IMG/VR virus record: IMGVR_UViG_3300020470_001595
Coordinates: 1-60,382 of that record
Source of the DNA: a virus
DNA length: 60,382 nucleotides
Strand: one strand, 5' to 3'
The translations under genes and the position numbers were made by a program. How positions within the stretch are numbered: position 1 is the stretch's first letter; each line of letters starts with the position of its first letter. Below the pieces are notes generated by a model. That model saw only the letters and a list, made by a program, of their open reading frames with translations. It made no database searches and was not told the DNA's origin. Below are positions 1 to 10,052 of the stretch, one piece after another.

Positions 1-45
1 GTTCCTACGACTGCTGCTGCTGTTACTCCTGATGTTACTTTCTGA
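1..45 (+). CDS. 3' end of an upstream gene (partial)
   Basis: Frame 1 is open from the first base and ends in TGA at 43-45, giving a 14-residue tail rich in Ala, Thr and Val (VPTTAAAVTPDVTF). The composition resembles the fibre proteins elsewhere in the window, so it is probably the end of another virion or fibre gene, but too little is present to name it. Confidence 0.6.
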   Translation, partial: VPTTAAAVTPDVTF

Positions 46-85
46 ATGTCCATCTATTTATTAGTATCGAAGTATTTATCCATGA

Positions 86-92
86 CTAAATA
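86..92 (+). promoter_or_regulatory. Late-promoter-like box CTAAATA
   Basis: CTAAATA lies 31 bases before the start codon at 124, in the short gap after the upstream stop codon. T4-like phages start late transcription at TATAAATA, and cyanophages use the looser NATAAATA/CTAAATA. Distance and context match the other late boxes before structural genes here. Confidence 0.5.
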
Positions 93-123
93 ACATCAGC
101 ACAATGTATCTTATTATAGAGAG

Positions 124-3100
124 ATGCCTTTAAATAAGTTAGAGAATTTTATAAAGAATACAGAGGGTAGGATTCTCTATGTAAATCCAAGCGATTTGGA
201 CTCCACCGATAGTATTACTAATCAGGGTAACTCTTTAACAAAACCCTTCAAGACGATACAGAGAGCACTGTTAGAGTCTGCTAGATTTTCATATCAGTCA
301 GGGTTAGATAATGATATAAATGATAAAACTACTATTTTAATATATCCAGGTGAGCACCTTATTGATAATAGACCTGGATTTGCACTTAAACCAGATCCCA
401 CAGATCCTACCAGAGCATTATCTGTATCTCCTGCTGGTGCTGAAACTCTTGCTACAACAACATTTAGTCTTAGCTTAACCAGTGAGTTTGATTTAACTGT
501 AGAAAATAATGCATTATATAAGTTTAATTCAGTTCATGGTGGAATAATTATACCTCGTGGTACATCTATTGTAGGTATGGACCTTAGAAAGACTAAGGTG
601 CGTCCTAAGTATGTCCCTAACCCTACAGATGATAGTGTACCAAACTCTGCTATATTCAGGGTTACTGGTAACTGTTATTTCTGGCAGTTCTCATTCTTTG
701 ATGGTGATCAGAATGGATTAGTATACACTGACCATCAACAGTTTGATACTATTAATCAATCTAAACCAACATTCTCTCACCACAAGTTAACTTGTTTTGA
801 GTATGCTGATGGTATTAATGAAGTTAAGGGATATGATGAGACAGACCTTAGCATGTATTATTATAAGCTAAGTTATGCTTATCAGGAACCAACTGGTCGT
901 GCTGTTAACTATGAGTGGCCAAATGCAGAAGGTGACTTTGATACAGTTCGTGAGGAATATGAAATAGTTGGTGCTCTTGGTACTGACCCATTGGTTATAT
1001 CATCTATTGTATCTGGTGATGGATTAACACCTACATCACAAGTAACAGTAAGAACTCAGATACCACATGAATTAACTGCTGGTACTCCTATTAAGATTAG
1101 TGGAGTTAATGTATCTCAATATAATATTTCTACTATAGTTCAGAGTGTTATATCAACTACTGAGTTTACATATTTAATAGTAGATTTCCCAAGTAATTTA
1201 CCTGCTAAACCCACAAATATTACTTCCGCAAGAGTAACTATTGAATCTGATACTGTCAGAGGTGCATCACCTTATATCTTTAACTGTTCAATGAGATCAG
1301 TTTATGGTATGCAAGGTATGCTTGCTGATGGTACGAAAGCAACAGGTTTCCGTTCAATGGTTGTTGCTCAGTTCACTGGTATCTCACTACAGAAGGATGA
1401 TAGAGCATTTGTTAAATATAATCCAGAGACAAGATTGTATGAATCAATATCATATAGTACAGTTAAAGGTGCTACATTAGCAGCAGAATCTAGTTCTACT
1501 GATCCTAATACTGTTTATCATTTAGATAGTGGTGCAGTATACCGTCCTGGATGGGAACAAGCTCATGTTACGATAAACAATAAAGCACAACTTCAAATAG
1601 TTTCTGTTTTCGCTATTGGATTTAATGCACACTTAAGAGGTGATAGTGGTGCTGACGCATCTATTACTAACTCCAACTCCAACTTTGGACAATATGCTTT
1701 AGTTGCAGATGGATTTAGAAATGATGCCTTCCTAAGAGATGATCAGGGATATATCTCTCATGTTGTCTCTCCTGAATGGGTATCAACATATCAAGAAGAT
1801 TTAGATAATATTACTTGGTTCCAGATTGATGTACCTAAGACACAACAGACTGGTATATCTTCACATTTATATCTCTCTGGATTTACCAGACAGGATGTAG
1901 CACCACTTGGTTTAACTCAAGGTTATAGAATTGGTGCTAATTTAAATGAGAATCTATATGTTTCTATTGGTGGTACTGAATATAGTTCTCCTGTATACAT
2001 GCCAGAGAATGTAACTGCTGGTATACAAACTGCTAATGTTGGAATTAATTCTCATCAAGGAACTAAATTTACACCAGCAAGTTCTCCTAATACCAATTTT
2101 GAATTAACTGTTAATGATATTGGTATTGTTAATGGTGAAACTATTCGTATATTCAGTGATGATGGTGATTTACCTGAGAACCTAGCACCAAATACAGTAT
2201 ACTATGCTATTAGAGTTAGCTCAACTGCACTTAAGATTGCAAGTACATTCTCTAATGCTGTTAATAATATTCCTATTGCCATATATGGTGGTACAAATTT
2301 AAGGATTGAGAGTAGAGTTAGTGACAAATCTCCTAATAGTATAGGACACCCAGTTCAATGGGATGCTAATCAGAATAACTGGTATATATTGAGTGAAACT
2401 AATTGTGATCTTTATGATAATATTGTTAATAATGATTATGTTAAGACATTAGTAGAAACTACTCCTGCATACTTCAAGAGATATGAAGATCGTAGAGGTA
2501 TTGATAATAAATTATACAAGCTTCGTTATGTAATACCTAAGCAAGCAGATAATTCTAGAAATCCTGTTGATGGATTTATTCTTCAACAGTCAGGTCAAAC
2601 TGGTTTTGCTAAGACTGCTGATATTAATGCTACAAGTATTACTCTTAATGATACTAACTATCAAAGAAATTATGGTTTCATTGCTACATGTAGTGAGAAT
2701 AGTGATACTGTTACTGTTAGATGTGAATTACCTCATAATGTTAAGGTAGGTGATATAGTATTCACTGAGAACATTAAAGATTCTAATAATAATACTGGTA
2801 CACCAAATAAAGGATATAATGGTTACTTTACTGTAACTAATGTTCCTAATAATATGGAATATAAGTTCAGTAATACAGACAACTCTGGTGTTAAGAGAAA
2901 CACTGGTAATTATATGGATGAAACTTCTAATAGAACTTTCTTCCTTCCTAGATTTAGTGTTAATGATAACAAAGGAAACTTTAGCATCTATCGTTCAAGA
3001 GTATTATCTGATTGGGTAAAAGATGAGAGTGATGGTGTCTATCTATTAGATGTTGTTGCTGCTGATTATGCACCACCAACAGAATTTACAAGTCAAAAAT

Positions 3101-5379
3101 ACAATCAACAAATTACTGATTTCTATCCACAATTAGATAGAGATAATGTAAGAAAAAATCCACCACCTGCTGTTTCATTTGCAAGAAGAGATCCTATTGG
3201 TAAGGTAGAGACTAATAGTCTTCTTAATTCAATAACAAGAGAATCTATTAATAAGTTCACTACTAACTGGGGTGTAGGTATTGCTATATCTAGTGTTACT
3301 CCTGTATCTGCTGGTATAGCAACACTTCAACTTACTGGTCAGCATGACTTTAATGGTTTTGTTGATTATGAGAATCTTGAATCCTATCATAGTGGTGCAG
3401 GATTTGCTGTTACAACCAAATATAATGTTAGACTATTAGATAGTCTTGGTGGTTGGAATGGTGCAACAGCTAAAGTAACTGTTGGTGTTGGTTCTACTAA
3501 CATCACTGGTGTTGAGATTCAGAGTGTTGGATCTGGATATACTGGTGGGGAACAGTTATTCTTTGAGAATTTTGCTGGTACTTCTATTGGTGTTCCAACT
3601 ACAGGTTTGATTAATGGTATTAATGATGTAGTTCAGGTTACTGGATCTGGTAAGACTGATGGTGGATATTATAGAGTTACTAATGTACCAACAAAAGATT
3701 CTATTGTAGTTGGAATATCTACATTAGATCCAACAATTACTGCACATGAGTTCATTTACAGGGTTGGACCTTCTGTTGCTATTGCATCTACAGACTTTGA
3801 CACTACTACTGGATTAACAACATTTGTTACATCTAATGCTCATGGTTTGAGACAAGGTGGTAAATTCACTCTTGTTAATAGTAATAATAATGAAAAAGTT
3901 GGTGAATACTATGTTCAAACTACATTGACAGGTGTTACTTCATTCACTGCTAAGACAGTTAGTGATCCTGTATTTGTAGCAGGATATAGAATACTTCCAC
4001 ATGCTTTCTCAGATAATAATCAATCAATTAGTGTTGAAGAAGCTATTGGATCTAGATATTTCAACATGTATGATGGTGATAGTGTAGGTATTAAGACTAA
4101 CTTAACCAACACTGATACTTCAATACCTGTTCAACATGCTAGTGGTATTGGTACTGCTAACAGATTTAAGATTGGTGAGTATCTTGAAATTGATGAAGAA
4201 ATTGTAAGAGTATCCACTACTGGATTGAGTGGATCTAATAATGATTCACTTACAGTTCTTCGTGGTCAATTAGGAACTATTCCTAAACCACATACTATTG
4301 ATTCTCTTGCTAAAAAGATAAAGGTATTAGCTGTAGAGACTAGACGACCATCTATTATGAGAGCGTCAGGTCATACATTTGAATACCTTGGTTTTGGTCC
4401 AGGTAACTATTCAACTGGTTTACCTCAAGTTCAGAACAGAACTCTAACTGATACTGAAGAATATCTTGCTCAAGCACAGAATAGAAGTGGTGGTTCAACT
4501 GTTTATACTGGATTAAATAACAGAGGTGACTTCTATATTGGTAATAAGAGAATTTCATCAGCAAGTGGTAAGGAATCTTCATTTGGTATTCCTATTCCTA
4601 CTATTACTGGTGAGGATCCATCTGCTAACTCTATTGTAGTTGATGAAATTACAGTTAAGCAGAGAATTAATGTTGAGGGTGGTATTCAACAGAATATCCT
4701 GTCACAGTTTGATGGTCCTGTTACATTTACCAATGATGTAAACTTCACTGGTAAGGTTGTATCTAGTGGTAGTATTGAACTAGCAGGTGATATAGCATTT
4801 ACTGGTCAATTCCCAGATGGTGCTAGAGTTAACAATGTTCGTATTGGTGTTGGTACTCAGAATACTGAGATTACTACTGAACCCAATATTGGTGATTTGA
4901 TTCTTAATGCTGCACCTGGATTTAAAGTTGCTATTGCAACTGATACTGCATATTCTGCAGAAGTTAACTTCAATGATACTGTTAGATTCACTGGATTTAC
5001 CACAATGAGTGGTAATTTCTTCCATAGTGGTGCAGGTGCTACATTCTGTGGAGGTCCACTCCATTGTTGTGATGACATTGTTGCTTTCTATGGTCAAACA
5101 TCTGATGTTAACCTTAAAGAGAATGTCACTATCTTGGATAGTTCATTAGAGAAATTAATGGGCATCCGTGGTACTGAATATGATTGGAAAGAAGGACATA
5201 AGAGCTACACTGGACATGACATTGGTGTCATTGCTCAAGATGTAGAGAAGGTTCTTCCTGAAGCAGTCTCAACTAAACCTGATGGCACTAAGGGTGTCCA
5301 CTATAATAAACTAATTCCTCTATTAATTGAGGCAGTCAAAGACTTGTCACAACAAGTCGATGACATCAAAGATAAATAA
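124..5379 (+). CDS. Large virion/tail-fibre protein with S74 self-cleaving chaperone domain
   Basis: A 1751-residue virion protein. The N-terminus (about residues 18-75, with PFKTIQRALLESARF and IYPGEH) resembles the start of parallel beta-helix, pectate-lyase-like phage fibres. The long middle is beta-rich with Gly/Thr/Asn repeats and YTGG-type turns. Residues 1660-1751 match the peptidase S74 intramolecular chaperone: SDVNLKENV at 1660-1668, then the conserved Y-W, GVIAQDVEKVLPEAV and YNKLIPLLIEAVK blocks. In this family the chaperone trimerises the fibre, then the Ser/Lys dyad (here probably S1660 and K1665) cuts it off. It is first in a fibre gene series and has its own late-type box upstream. 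Host target unknown. Confidence 0.8.
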   Translation: MPLNKLENFIKNTEGRILYVNPSDLDSTDSITNQGNSLTKPFKTIQRALLESARFSYQSGLDNDINDKTTILIYPGEHLIDNRPGFALKPDPTDPTRALSVSPAGAETLATTTFSLSLTSEFDLTVENNALYKFNSVHGGIIIPRGTSIVGMDLRKTKVRPKYVPNPTDDSVPNSAIFRVTGNCYFWQFSFFDGDQNGLVYTDHQQFDTINQSKPTFSHHKLTCFEYADGINEVKGYDETDLSMYYYKLSYAYQEPTGRAVNYEWPNAEGDFDTVREEYEIVGALGTDPLVISSIVSGDGLTPTSQVTVRTQIPHELTAGTPIKISGVNVSQYNISTIVQSVISTTEFTYLIVDFPSNLPAKPTNITSARVTIESDTVRGASPYIFNCSMRSVYGMQGMLADGTKATGFRSMVVAQFTGISLQKDDRAFVKYNPETRLYESISYSTVKGATLAAESSSTDPNTVYHLDSGAVYRPGWEQAHVTINNKAQLQIVSVFAIGFNAHLRGDSGADASITNSNSNFGQYALVADGFRNDAFLRDDQGYISHVVSPEWVSTYQEDLDNITWFQIDVPKTQQTGISSHLYLSGFTRQDVAPLGLTQGYRIGANLNENLYVSIGGTEYSSPVYMPENVTAGIQTANVGINSHQGTKFTPASSPNTNFELTVNDIGIVNGETIRIFSDDGDLPENLAPNTVYYAIRVSSTALKIASTFSNAVNNIPIAIYGGTNLRIESRVSDKSPNSIGHPVQWDANQNNWYILSETNCDLYDNIVNNDYVKTLVETTPAYFKRYEDRRGIDNKLYKLRYVIPKQADNSRNPVDGFILQQSGQTGFAKTADINATSITLNDTNYQRNYGFIATCSENSDTVTVRCELPHNVKVGDIVFTENIKDSNNNTGTPNKGYNGYFTVTNVPNNMEYKFSNTDNSGVKRNTGNYMDETSNRTFFLPRFSVNDNKGNFSIYRSRVLSDWVKDESDGVYLLDVVAADYAPPTEFTSQKYNQQITDFYPQLDRDNVRKNPPPAVSFARRDPIGKVETNSLLNSITRESINKFTTNWGVGIAISSVTPVSAGIATLQLTGQHDFNGFVDYENLESYHSGAGFAVTTKYNVRLLDSLGGWNGATAKVTVGVGSTNITGVEIQSVGSGYTGGEQLFFENFAGTSIGVPTTGLINGINDVVQVTGSGKTDGGYYRVTNVPTKDSIVVGISTLDPTITAHEFIYRVGPSVAIASTDFDTTTGLTTFVTSNAHGLRQGGKFTLVNSNNNEKVGEYYVQTTLTGVTSFTAKTVSDPVFVAGYRILPHAFSDNNQSISVEEAIGSRYFNMYDGDSVGIKTNLTNTDTSIPVQHASGIGTANRFKIGEYLEIDEEIVRVSTTGLSGSNNDSLTVLRGQLGTIPKPHTIDSLAKKIKVLAVETRRPSIMRASGHTFEYLGFGPGNYSTGLPQVQNRTLTDTEEYLAQAQNRSGGSTVYTGLNNRGDFYIGNKRISSASGKESSFGIPIPTITGEDPSANSIVVDEITVKQRINVEGGIQQNILSQFDGPVTFTNDVNFTGKVVSSGSIELAGDIAFTGQFPDGARVNNVRIGVGTQNTEITTEPNIGDLILNAAPGFKVAIATDTAYSAEVNFNDTVRFTGFTTMSGNFFHSGAGATFCGGPLHCCDDIVAFYGQTSDVNLKENVTILDSSLEKLMGIRGTEYDWKEGHKSYTGHDIGVIAQDVEKVLPEAVSTKPDGTKGVHYNKLIPLLIEAVKDLSQQVDDIKDK
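5371..5378 (+). promoter_or_regulatory. Late-promoter-like box GATAAATA inside the preceding stop region
   Basis: GATAAATA spans the last Asp-Lys codons and the TAA stop of the 1751-residue protein, 29 bases before the ATG at 5408. Sequence and spacing match the box at 57010. It would give the next fibre gene its own late transcript. Confidence 0.5.
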
Positions 5380-5407
5380 GTAAAAGCGTCTTGTCTCCTA
5401 TAAGATA

Positions 5408-8122
5408 ATGCCTAGCAATTATAAAACCGTCATCAATTTTAGAGATGGGATCCAGGTAGATACTGATGATCTGATCTCTAATAATGGTCTGGTCGGTATC
5501 GGAAGTACCATCCCCAGACAACAACTCGATGTTCGAGGTAATGTAATTGTCGATGGCGTATCAGAATTTAATAATGTAAATGTTACTGGTGTAACTACAT
5601 TCTTCAATGTTGTTAATGTTGCCAGTGGATCGTCAGTAGGTATAGGAACCACGGTTCCAGAGGAGGCATTTCAAGTTGGTGTAGGTAGTACAGGGGCAAC
5701 GATCAGTCTTGCTGGTGTTATTACAGCAACTAAATTTGTAGGAGATGGATCAGAATTAACTGGAATACCTGCTTCAGTGTGGGTAAATCCAGGTGCAGGA
5801 GATACGATATATTCTACTAAAATTGTTGGTATAGGTACTACTTTAACACGAGATAATGCTGGATTTGGTGTAGGTTATGAAATCTACATGGATCCTGTAT
5901 CTGGTGTTGGTACATTTGAAGGTATAGTAGCAAAGAATTTAACAGTTACAAATACAACAGGTGCAGGTCAGGGTAATGTTAATGCTGATGTTGGTACATT
6001 CTCTACGGTAACTGCAACCTCACAAATTACTGCTCCACAATTTATTGGTACTGTTACAAATGCTACTAGAGCAGTAGTAGCAGCAGGTTTAACAGACTCT
6101 CCTAATATTGCTGTTAATTATATTAATGGTGTTGGTGGTACATTTACTGGTATAACTAGCTTCCAAACTCTAAGAATTAGTGGTGGAGTTATTGGTGAAG
6201 CAGGAATTATTACTGCTACCACATTTAGTGGTAGTGCCACGACTGCCCAAAATGCAGCAATAGCATATGGAATTGCTGGTGATCCTGATATCCAAGTAGA
6301 TAAACTAACTGTTAATGGTACTACACCAACCACTATTAAAGGTACTGGTGTCAGCACGATTGGTTCTGTTCTTAATGTTGGTGAGTTCCTAGGTGTTGGT
6401 GATACTGCATCTGCTGTAGGACAAGCAGCAGGATTTATTGGTACTGTTAGAATATCTGATGGAGACTTAATACTTGGTGGTAGTATTTCTATTGGTGGTA
6501 GTCTTGTAGGTACTGTACCTCTTGGTGGTACTCAAGAGATTAATGAATTAATTGTTGGTGCTGGTTTATCTGTTGCTGGTGTAACTACATTCACTGGATC
6601 TGTGAGTGGTGGTGCTGATTTCAATGTAACAGGAACTGTTACAGGTGGTGAGATAGATTCTCAAGATAGTATTATAGCAGGTGGTGGTATAACTTGTGGA
6701 AGTGGGATTGTTGTTGGTACTACTGTAGCTGGTTCTTCAATTACCATTAGCAATGGTGGTGGAATGATAATTGGTAGTGGTATCACTATGAATGGTCCTA
6801 TTCAGGGTGCTACAGATATAGTAATGAATGGAAACCTTAGTGGCATGTCTTCTATTGCTGCTAGTGGTGAAATTACTGGTGTCACAGACATTTCTGCATC
6901 TGGACAACTTAGTGGTATTACTACCATAGCTATGGCAGGTGCTGGTGAGTTTAGTGGTGTTAATAGAATAACTGGTATTGGTTCTATTATTGGTAATGGT
7001 CAATGGATTACAACTTCAATTATATCTGCTGGTCATTTGAGAGGTGAGTTAATAGATCAAACTCCTGCTGGTATAGCAACACTAGGTACAGTAAATTGTT
7101 CTGTTCTTAATGTAAATACTGGTGGTAAATTTGACTTTAATAATGCTACTGGAATTGTCTCTTGTGTTGCTCTTAATGCACCTGAAGGGTTAAGTACAGT
7201 TAGTAATCTTCGTGTTACAAATGGAAATGATACCTACATGTTTGCTAGGTATATTGGATTTAACACTTCTGTTCCTAAAATTACTGATGGTCAAGAAGTT
7301 AATGGTGCAGCAGCAGAGATATATGTTGATGGTGAGACAATGGGAATTGGTATCGGATCTACTGGAGGTCAGAGATTAGACGATGCTAGATTCTATGTTG
7401 GATATGCAAGAACTCAGGGTGGTGGAATAGACAATACTACTTCAATATTTGAGTGTGGTAATATTGGTATTGGTACTACATCTGTTCAATCATCAAGTAA
7501 TGGTGTTGAGTCTGTAAATATCTACAGGAATGTAAACTTCTATAATAATCATACTGGAGTTGCTGGAACTGCTGGTATTGGAACTAATATAGTTCAGGTA
7601 GGATTTAATTCAGATCAACCTGGTGGTGCTCTTGACATGAGATATGCAGGTGGTCCATTATGTCTACCAATAGCTGATGGAGATCAAGATGGTGCAGGGT
7701 TCTCATACTTCCACACAGAAGGAGATGCTACAGGTAACCTATGGTTCAGTAAGCATGACATGTCTCTTAAAGTTGGCATGGGTAATGGAAGTGGAAACTA
7801 TATTGGATTAAAGACTGATACATTTGGCAAGGAACTTAATGATTATCAAGCGATAAGAGGATGGAGAGGACCAATATTTACAAGTAATGCCTCTAAAAAT
7901 GCACAAGCACCACAATTACCACCTGAACAACCAGTTGGATGGGCAACGGCAAATATAGGTTATTATCTCCCAACTAACCAGTTCCAACACTTTGGTGATG
8001 ATGGTGTATGGAGGTCACATGTTGGTAGTGCAACCACTGGGGTTGAATTTATAATCAACGGAACTACTGCTATACTAAATGTAGTAGGGGTTGGTTCTAT
8101 TACATTGGGAACACTATCATAG
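5408..8122 (+). CDS. Tail-fibre-like virion protein with GIGTT repeats
   Basis: A 904-residue protein made almost wholly of short beta-strand repeats rich in Gly, Thr, Ile and Val. The N-terminus has GLVGIGSTIPRQQLDVRG and then SVGIGTTVPEEAFQVG, copies of the GIGTTxPxxxLxVxG module common in phage fibres and also present in the unfinished fibre gene at the window end. The middle (about residues 170-590) is a long series of ITATTFSG-like strands typical of trimeric beta-helical fibres. No catalytic motif is seen. It lies between the S74 fibre and the collagen-like gene, so a distal tail or fibre role is inferred. Confidence 0.75.
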   Translation: MPSNYKTVINFRDGIQVDTDDLISNNGLVGIGSTIPRQQLDVRGNVIVDGVSEFNNVNVTGVTTFFNVVNVASGSSVGIGTTVPEEAFQVGVGSTGATISLAGVITATKFVGDGSELTGIPASVWVNPGAGDTIYSTKIVGIGTTLTRDNAGFGVGYEIYMDPVSGVGTFEGIVAKNLTVTNTTGAGQGNVNADVGTFSTVTATSQITAPQFIGTVTNATRAVVAAGLTDSPNIAVNYINGVGGTFTGITSFQTLRISGGVIGEAGIITATTFSGSATTAQNAAIAYGIAGDPDIQVDKLTVNGTTPTTIKGTGVSTIGSVLNVGEFLGVGDTASAVGQAAGFIGTVRISDGDLILGGSISIGGSLVGTVPLGGTQEINELIVGAGLSVAGVTTFTGSVSGGADFNVTGTVTGGEIDSQDSIIAGGGITCGSGIVVGTTVAGSSITISNGGGMIIGSGITMNGPIQGATDIVMNGNLSGMSSIAASGEITGVTDISASGQLSGITTIAMAGAGEFSGVNRITGIGSIIGNGQWITTSIISAGHLRGELIDQTPAGIATLGTVNCSVLNVNTGGKFDFNNATGIVSCVALNAPEGLSTVSNLRVTNGNDTYMFARYIGFNTSVPKITDGQEVNGAAAEIYVDGETMGIGIGSTGGQRLDDARFYVGYARTQGGGIDNTTSIFECGNIGIGTTSVQSSSNGVESVNIYRNVNFYNNHTGVAGTAGIGTNIVQVGFNSDQPGGALDMRYAGGPLCLPIADGDQDGAGFSYFHTEGDATGNLWFSKHDMSLKVGMGNGSGNYIGLKTDTFGKELNDYQAIRGWRGPIFTSNASKNAQAPQLPPEQPVGWATANIGYYLPTNQFQHFGDDGVWRSHVGSATTGVEFIINGTTAILNVVGVGSITLGTLS

Positions 8123-8132
8123 GTAATTAAGT

Positions 8133-10046
8133 ATGGCAGCACCTGATTGGTCGAATACCACACAAAAGTTACTTAAAACTGCTAATATACCAAATAATAC
8201 TGAGATATCATTTGGTCAGATTAGAGCAGCAATAGGTGACACAACAAAATCTATTGGAGCATCAGAGTGGCATAGGATCACTGATCTTGATGCACCCTAT
8301 AATTTTCCATCTGTACCCACAACATCTACTCCACATTTACCATATATCTTAGATGCCACCGAAAATGCTGGCATACCTACTAGTGGTGCTATATCTCCTA
8401 ATCAAATTAAGGATGTTGTTAAAGAATATGTTATTGAACAAGATCCTAATAAACAGGAAGAAGAGTTTGATGTTGGTACTCTTACAGGACCAGACACACC
8501 TACTGCTAGTGTAAACTGGAATTCAAATTTAAACAAGAATATTACCAAATATCTTAAGATTAGAGGAAGAGTAATATCTGATGATGTTAGTAAACCTGCT
8601 GTATCTATTGCTAGCTCAGCATCATCTAATCTTAACATATATGTGAACAATTCACCTGCTGGTGATGGTGTCATGGCATGTGGTGGTGCTAAAGGAGTAT
8701 CATCTGGACAACCTGGTGGTCATGCTATTAGTATTACCAACCCATCTGCACCTGCTACTCGTGTAGTCTATGTTGAGTGTGAAGGTAATGAGTCTAAGAT
8801 ATGGGCAGGAGGTGGTGGAGGATATGATGGTGTTGATGGAGTAGATGGAGTTAGTGGATCAAACTGGACTGGTAATGGTACTGATGGTGTAGATGGAAAT
8901 TCAGGTAATCCAGGATCTCCAGGTAATAATGGTACACCTGGCAATCCTGGAAGTGATGGATCTCCAGGTAATTCAGGTAATTCAGGATCTCCAGGAAATC
9001 CTGGTCAATCTGGTAACCCTAACTTCTCTATGCCACCAGGTCAGTGGTGTTGGTCATCATATAAATGGCGAAGAGTTGCTGGTACTGGTACTCAACAGCA
9101 AAGTATAGCTCATGTAAGAAGTAGTAGACGAAGAGAATGGTGGAGTAGATATCCTAGTAGTAATACAACATACTCTCAGAATACAATAACAATAACAACT
9201 AGAACTAACCAACAGTACCTTGTACAAGAGTGTCAACCTTGTTCAGGTGGATCTGGTGGTTCAGGTGGACAGGCAGGATCTGGTGGATCTGGCGGTGGTG
9301 CTGGTGGCGGTGGATCAGGTGGATCTGGAGGAAATGCTGGTGGTGGAGGATCTGCTGGTGGCGGTGGATCAGGTGGATCTGGAGGTCAGGGTGGATATAA
9401 AGGATATGGAGGATTCAATGGTACAAAGGGTTTCAAAGGATATGCAGGATCAGGATCATCTGGTAGAGGGTGGACTAACTTATCGTCTCCTTTAAGTAGT
9501 AGTGGAGGAAATCCTGGCAACCCAGGTAACTCAGGTGGAGGAGGAAATCCTGGAAACCCAGGTACACCAGGCAATCCTGGTAATGATGGTACTTCTGGAA
9601 CTCCAGGCAACTCAGGAAATCCTGGAAACTCAGGTAACTCAGGTGGAGGAGGTGGATCAGGAACTCCAGGTAATGCTGGAACTCCAGGTACACCAGGCAC
9701 TCCTGGAAGTGGACCTGGATGTCTAGGAGGAATTCCAGGTAATGCTGGAACTCCAGGAAATCCTGGTTCTGGAGGTAATTCAGGAAATCCAGGCAATCCT
9801 GGAAGTGATGGAAATCCTGGAAATCCAGGCAATCCAGGTGGTGATGGAAATGATGGAAACCCAGGTACACCAGGCAATCCTGGAGGTAGTGGTCAACCTG
9901 GTACACCTGGCAATCCTGGTCAACCTGGAGTTGCTGGTGGTGACTGGGGTAAATCCAATCCTGGCGGTGGTGCTGCTGGTCGTGCTGTGGCAGGATCTAA
10001 ATATACCGTCATCCCTAATGGAGGTGACATTAGAGTAATCTACTAA
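8133..10046 (+). CDS. Collagen-like virion fibre protein
   Basis: A 637-residue protein with a non-collagenous N-terminal domain (1-~225), a Gly-X-Y block at about 255-296 (14 triplets), an aromatic/Arg-rich interruption at about 297-365, a Gly-Ser-rich linker, and a long second collagen block from 459 to about 612 broken once at GSGPGCLGG. Triplets are mainly GNP, GTP, GSP, GNS and GSD; proline is almost always in position Y, directly before the next Gly. Collagen-like blocks occur in many phage fibres, where they trimerise. The C-terminus ends in a short non-collagen cap. The next gene, 6 bases downstream, is a prolyl-hydroxylase-like dioxygenase, so hydroxylation of this protein is a plausible inference. 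Confidence 0.85.
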   Translation: MAAPDWSNTTQKLLKTANIPNNTEISFGQIRAAIGDTTKSIGASEWHRITDLDAPYNFPSVPTTSTPHLPYILDATENAGIPTSGAISPNQIKDVVKEYVIEQDPNKQEEEFDVGTLTGPDTPTASVNWNSNLNKNITKYLKIRGRVISDDVSKPAVSIASSASSNLNIYVNNSPAGDGVMACGGAKGVSSGQPGGHAISITNPSAPATRVVYVECEGNESKIWAGGGGGYDGVDGVDGVSGSNWTGNGTDGVDGNSGNPGSPGNNGTPGNPGSDGSPGNSGNSGSPGNPGQSGNPNFSMPPGQWCWSSYKWRRVAGTGTQQQSIAHVRSSRRREWWSRYPSSNTTYSQNTITITTRTNQQYLVQECQPCSGGSGGSGGQAGSGGSGGGAGGGGSGGSGGNAGGGGSAGGGGSGGSGGQGGYKGYGGFNGTKGFKGYAGSGSSGRGWTNLSSPLSSSGGNPGNPGNSGGGGNPGNPGTPGNPGNDGTSGTPGNSGNPGNSGNSGGGGGSGTPGNAGTPGTPGTPGSGPGCLGGIPGNAGTPGNPGSGGNSGNPGNPGSDGNPGNPGNPGGDGNDGNPGTPGNPGGSGQPGTPGNPGQPGVAGGDWGKSNPGGGAAGRAVAGSKYTVIPNGGDIRVIY

Positions 10047-10052
10047 TTTATT

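Noticed and set aside
9386-9877. Minus-strand frame encoding a collagen-like Pro/Gly protein
   Set aside because: The complement of GGN-CCN repeats also reads as Gly/Pro triplets; the + strand protein has a full N-terminal domain, start context and operon position, and no other minus-strand gene is supported.
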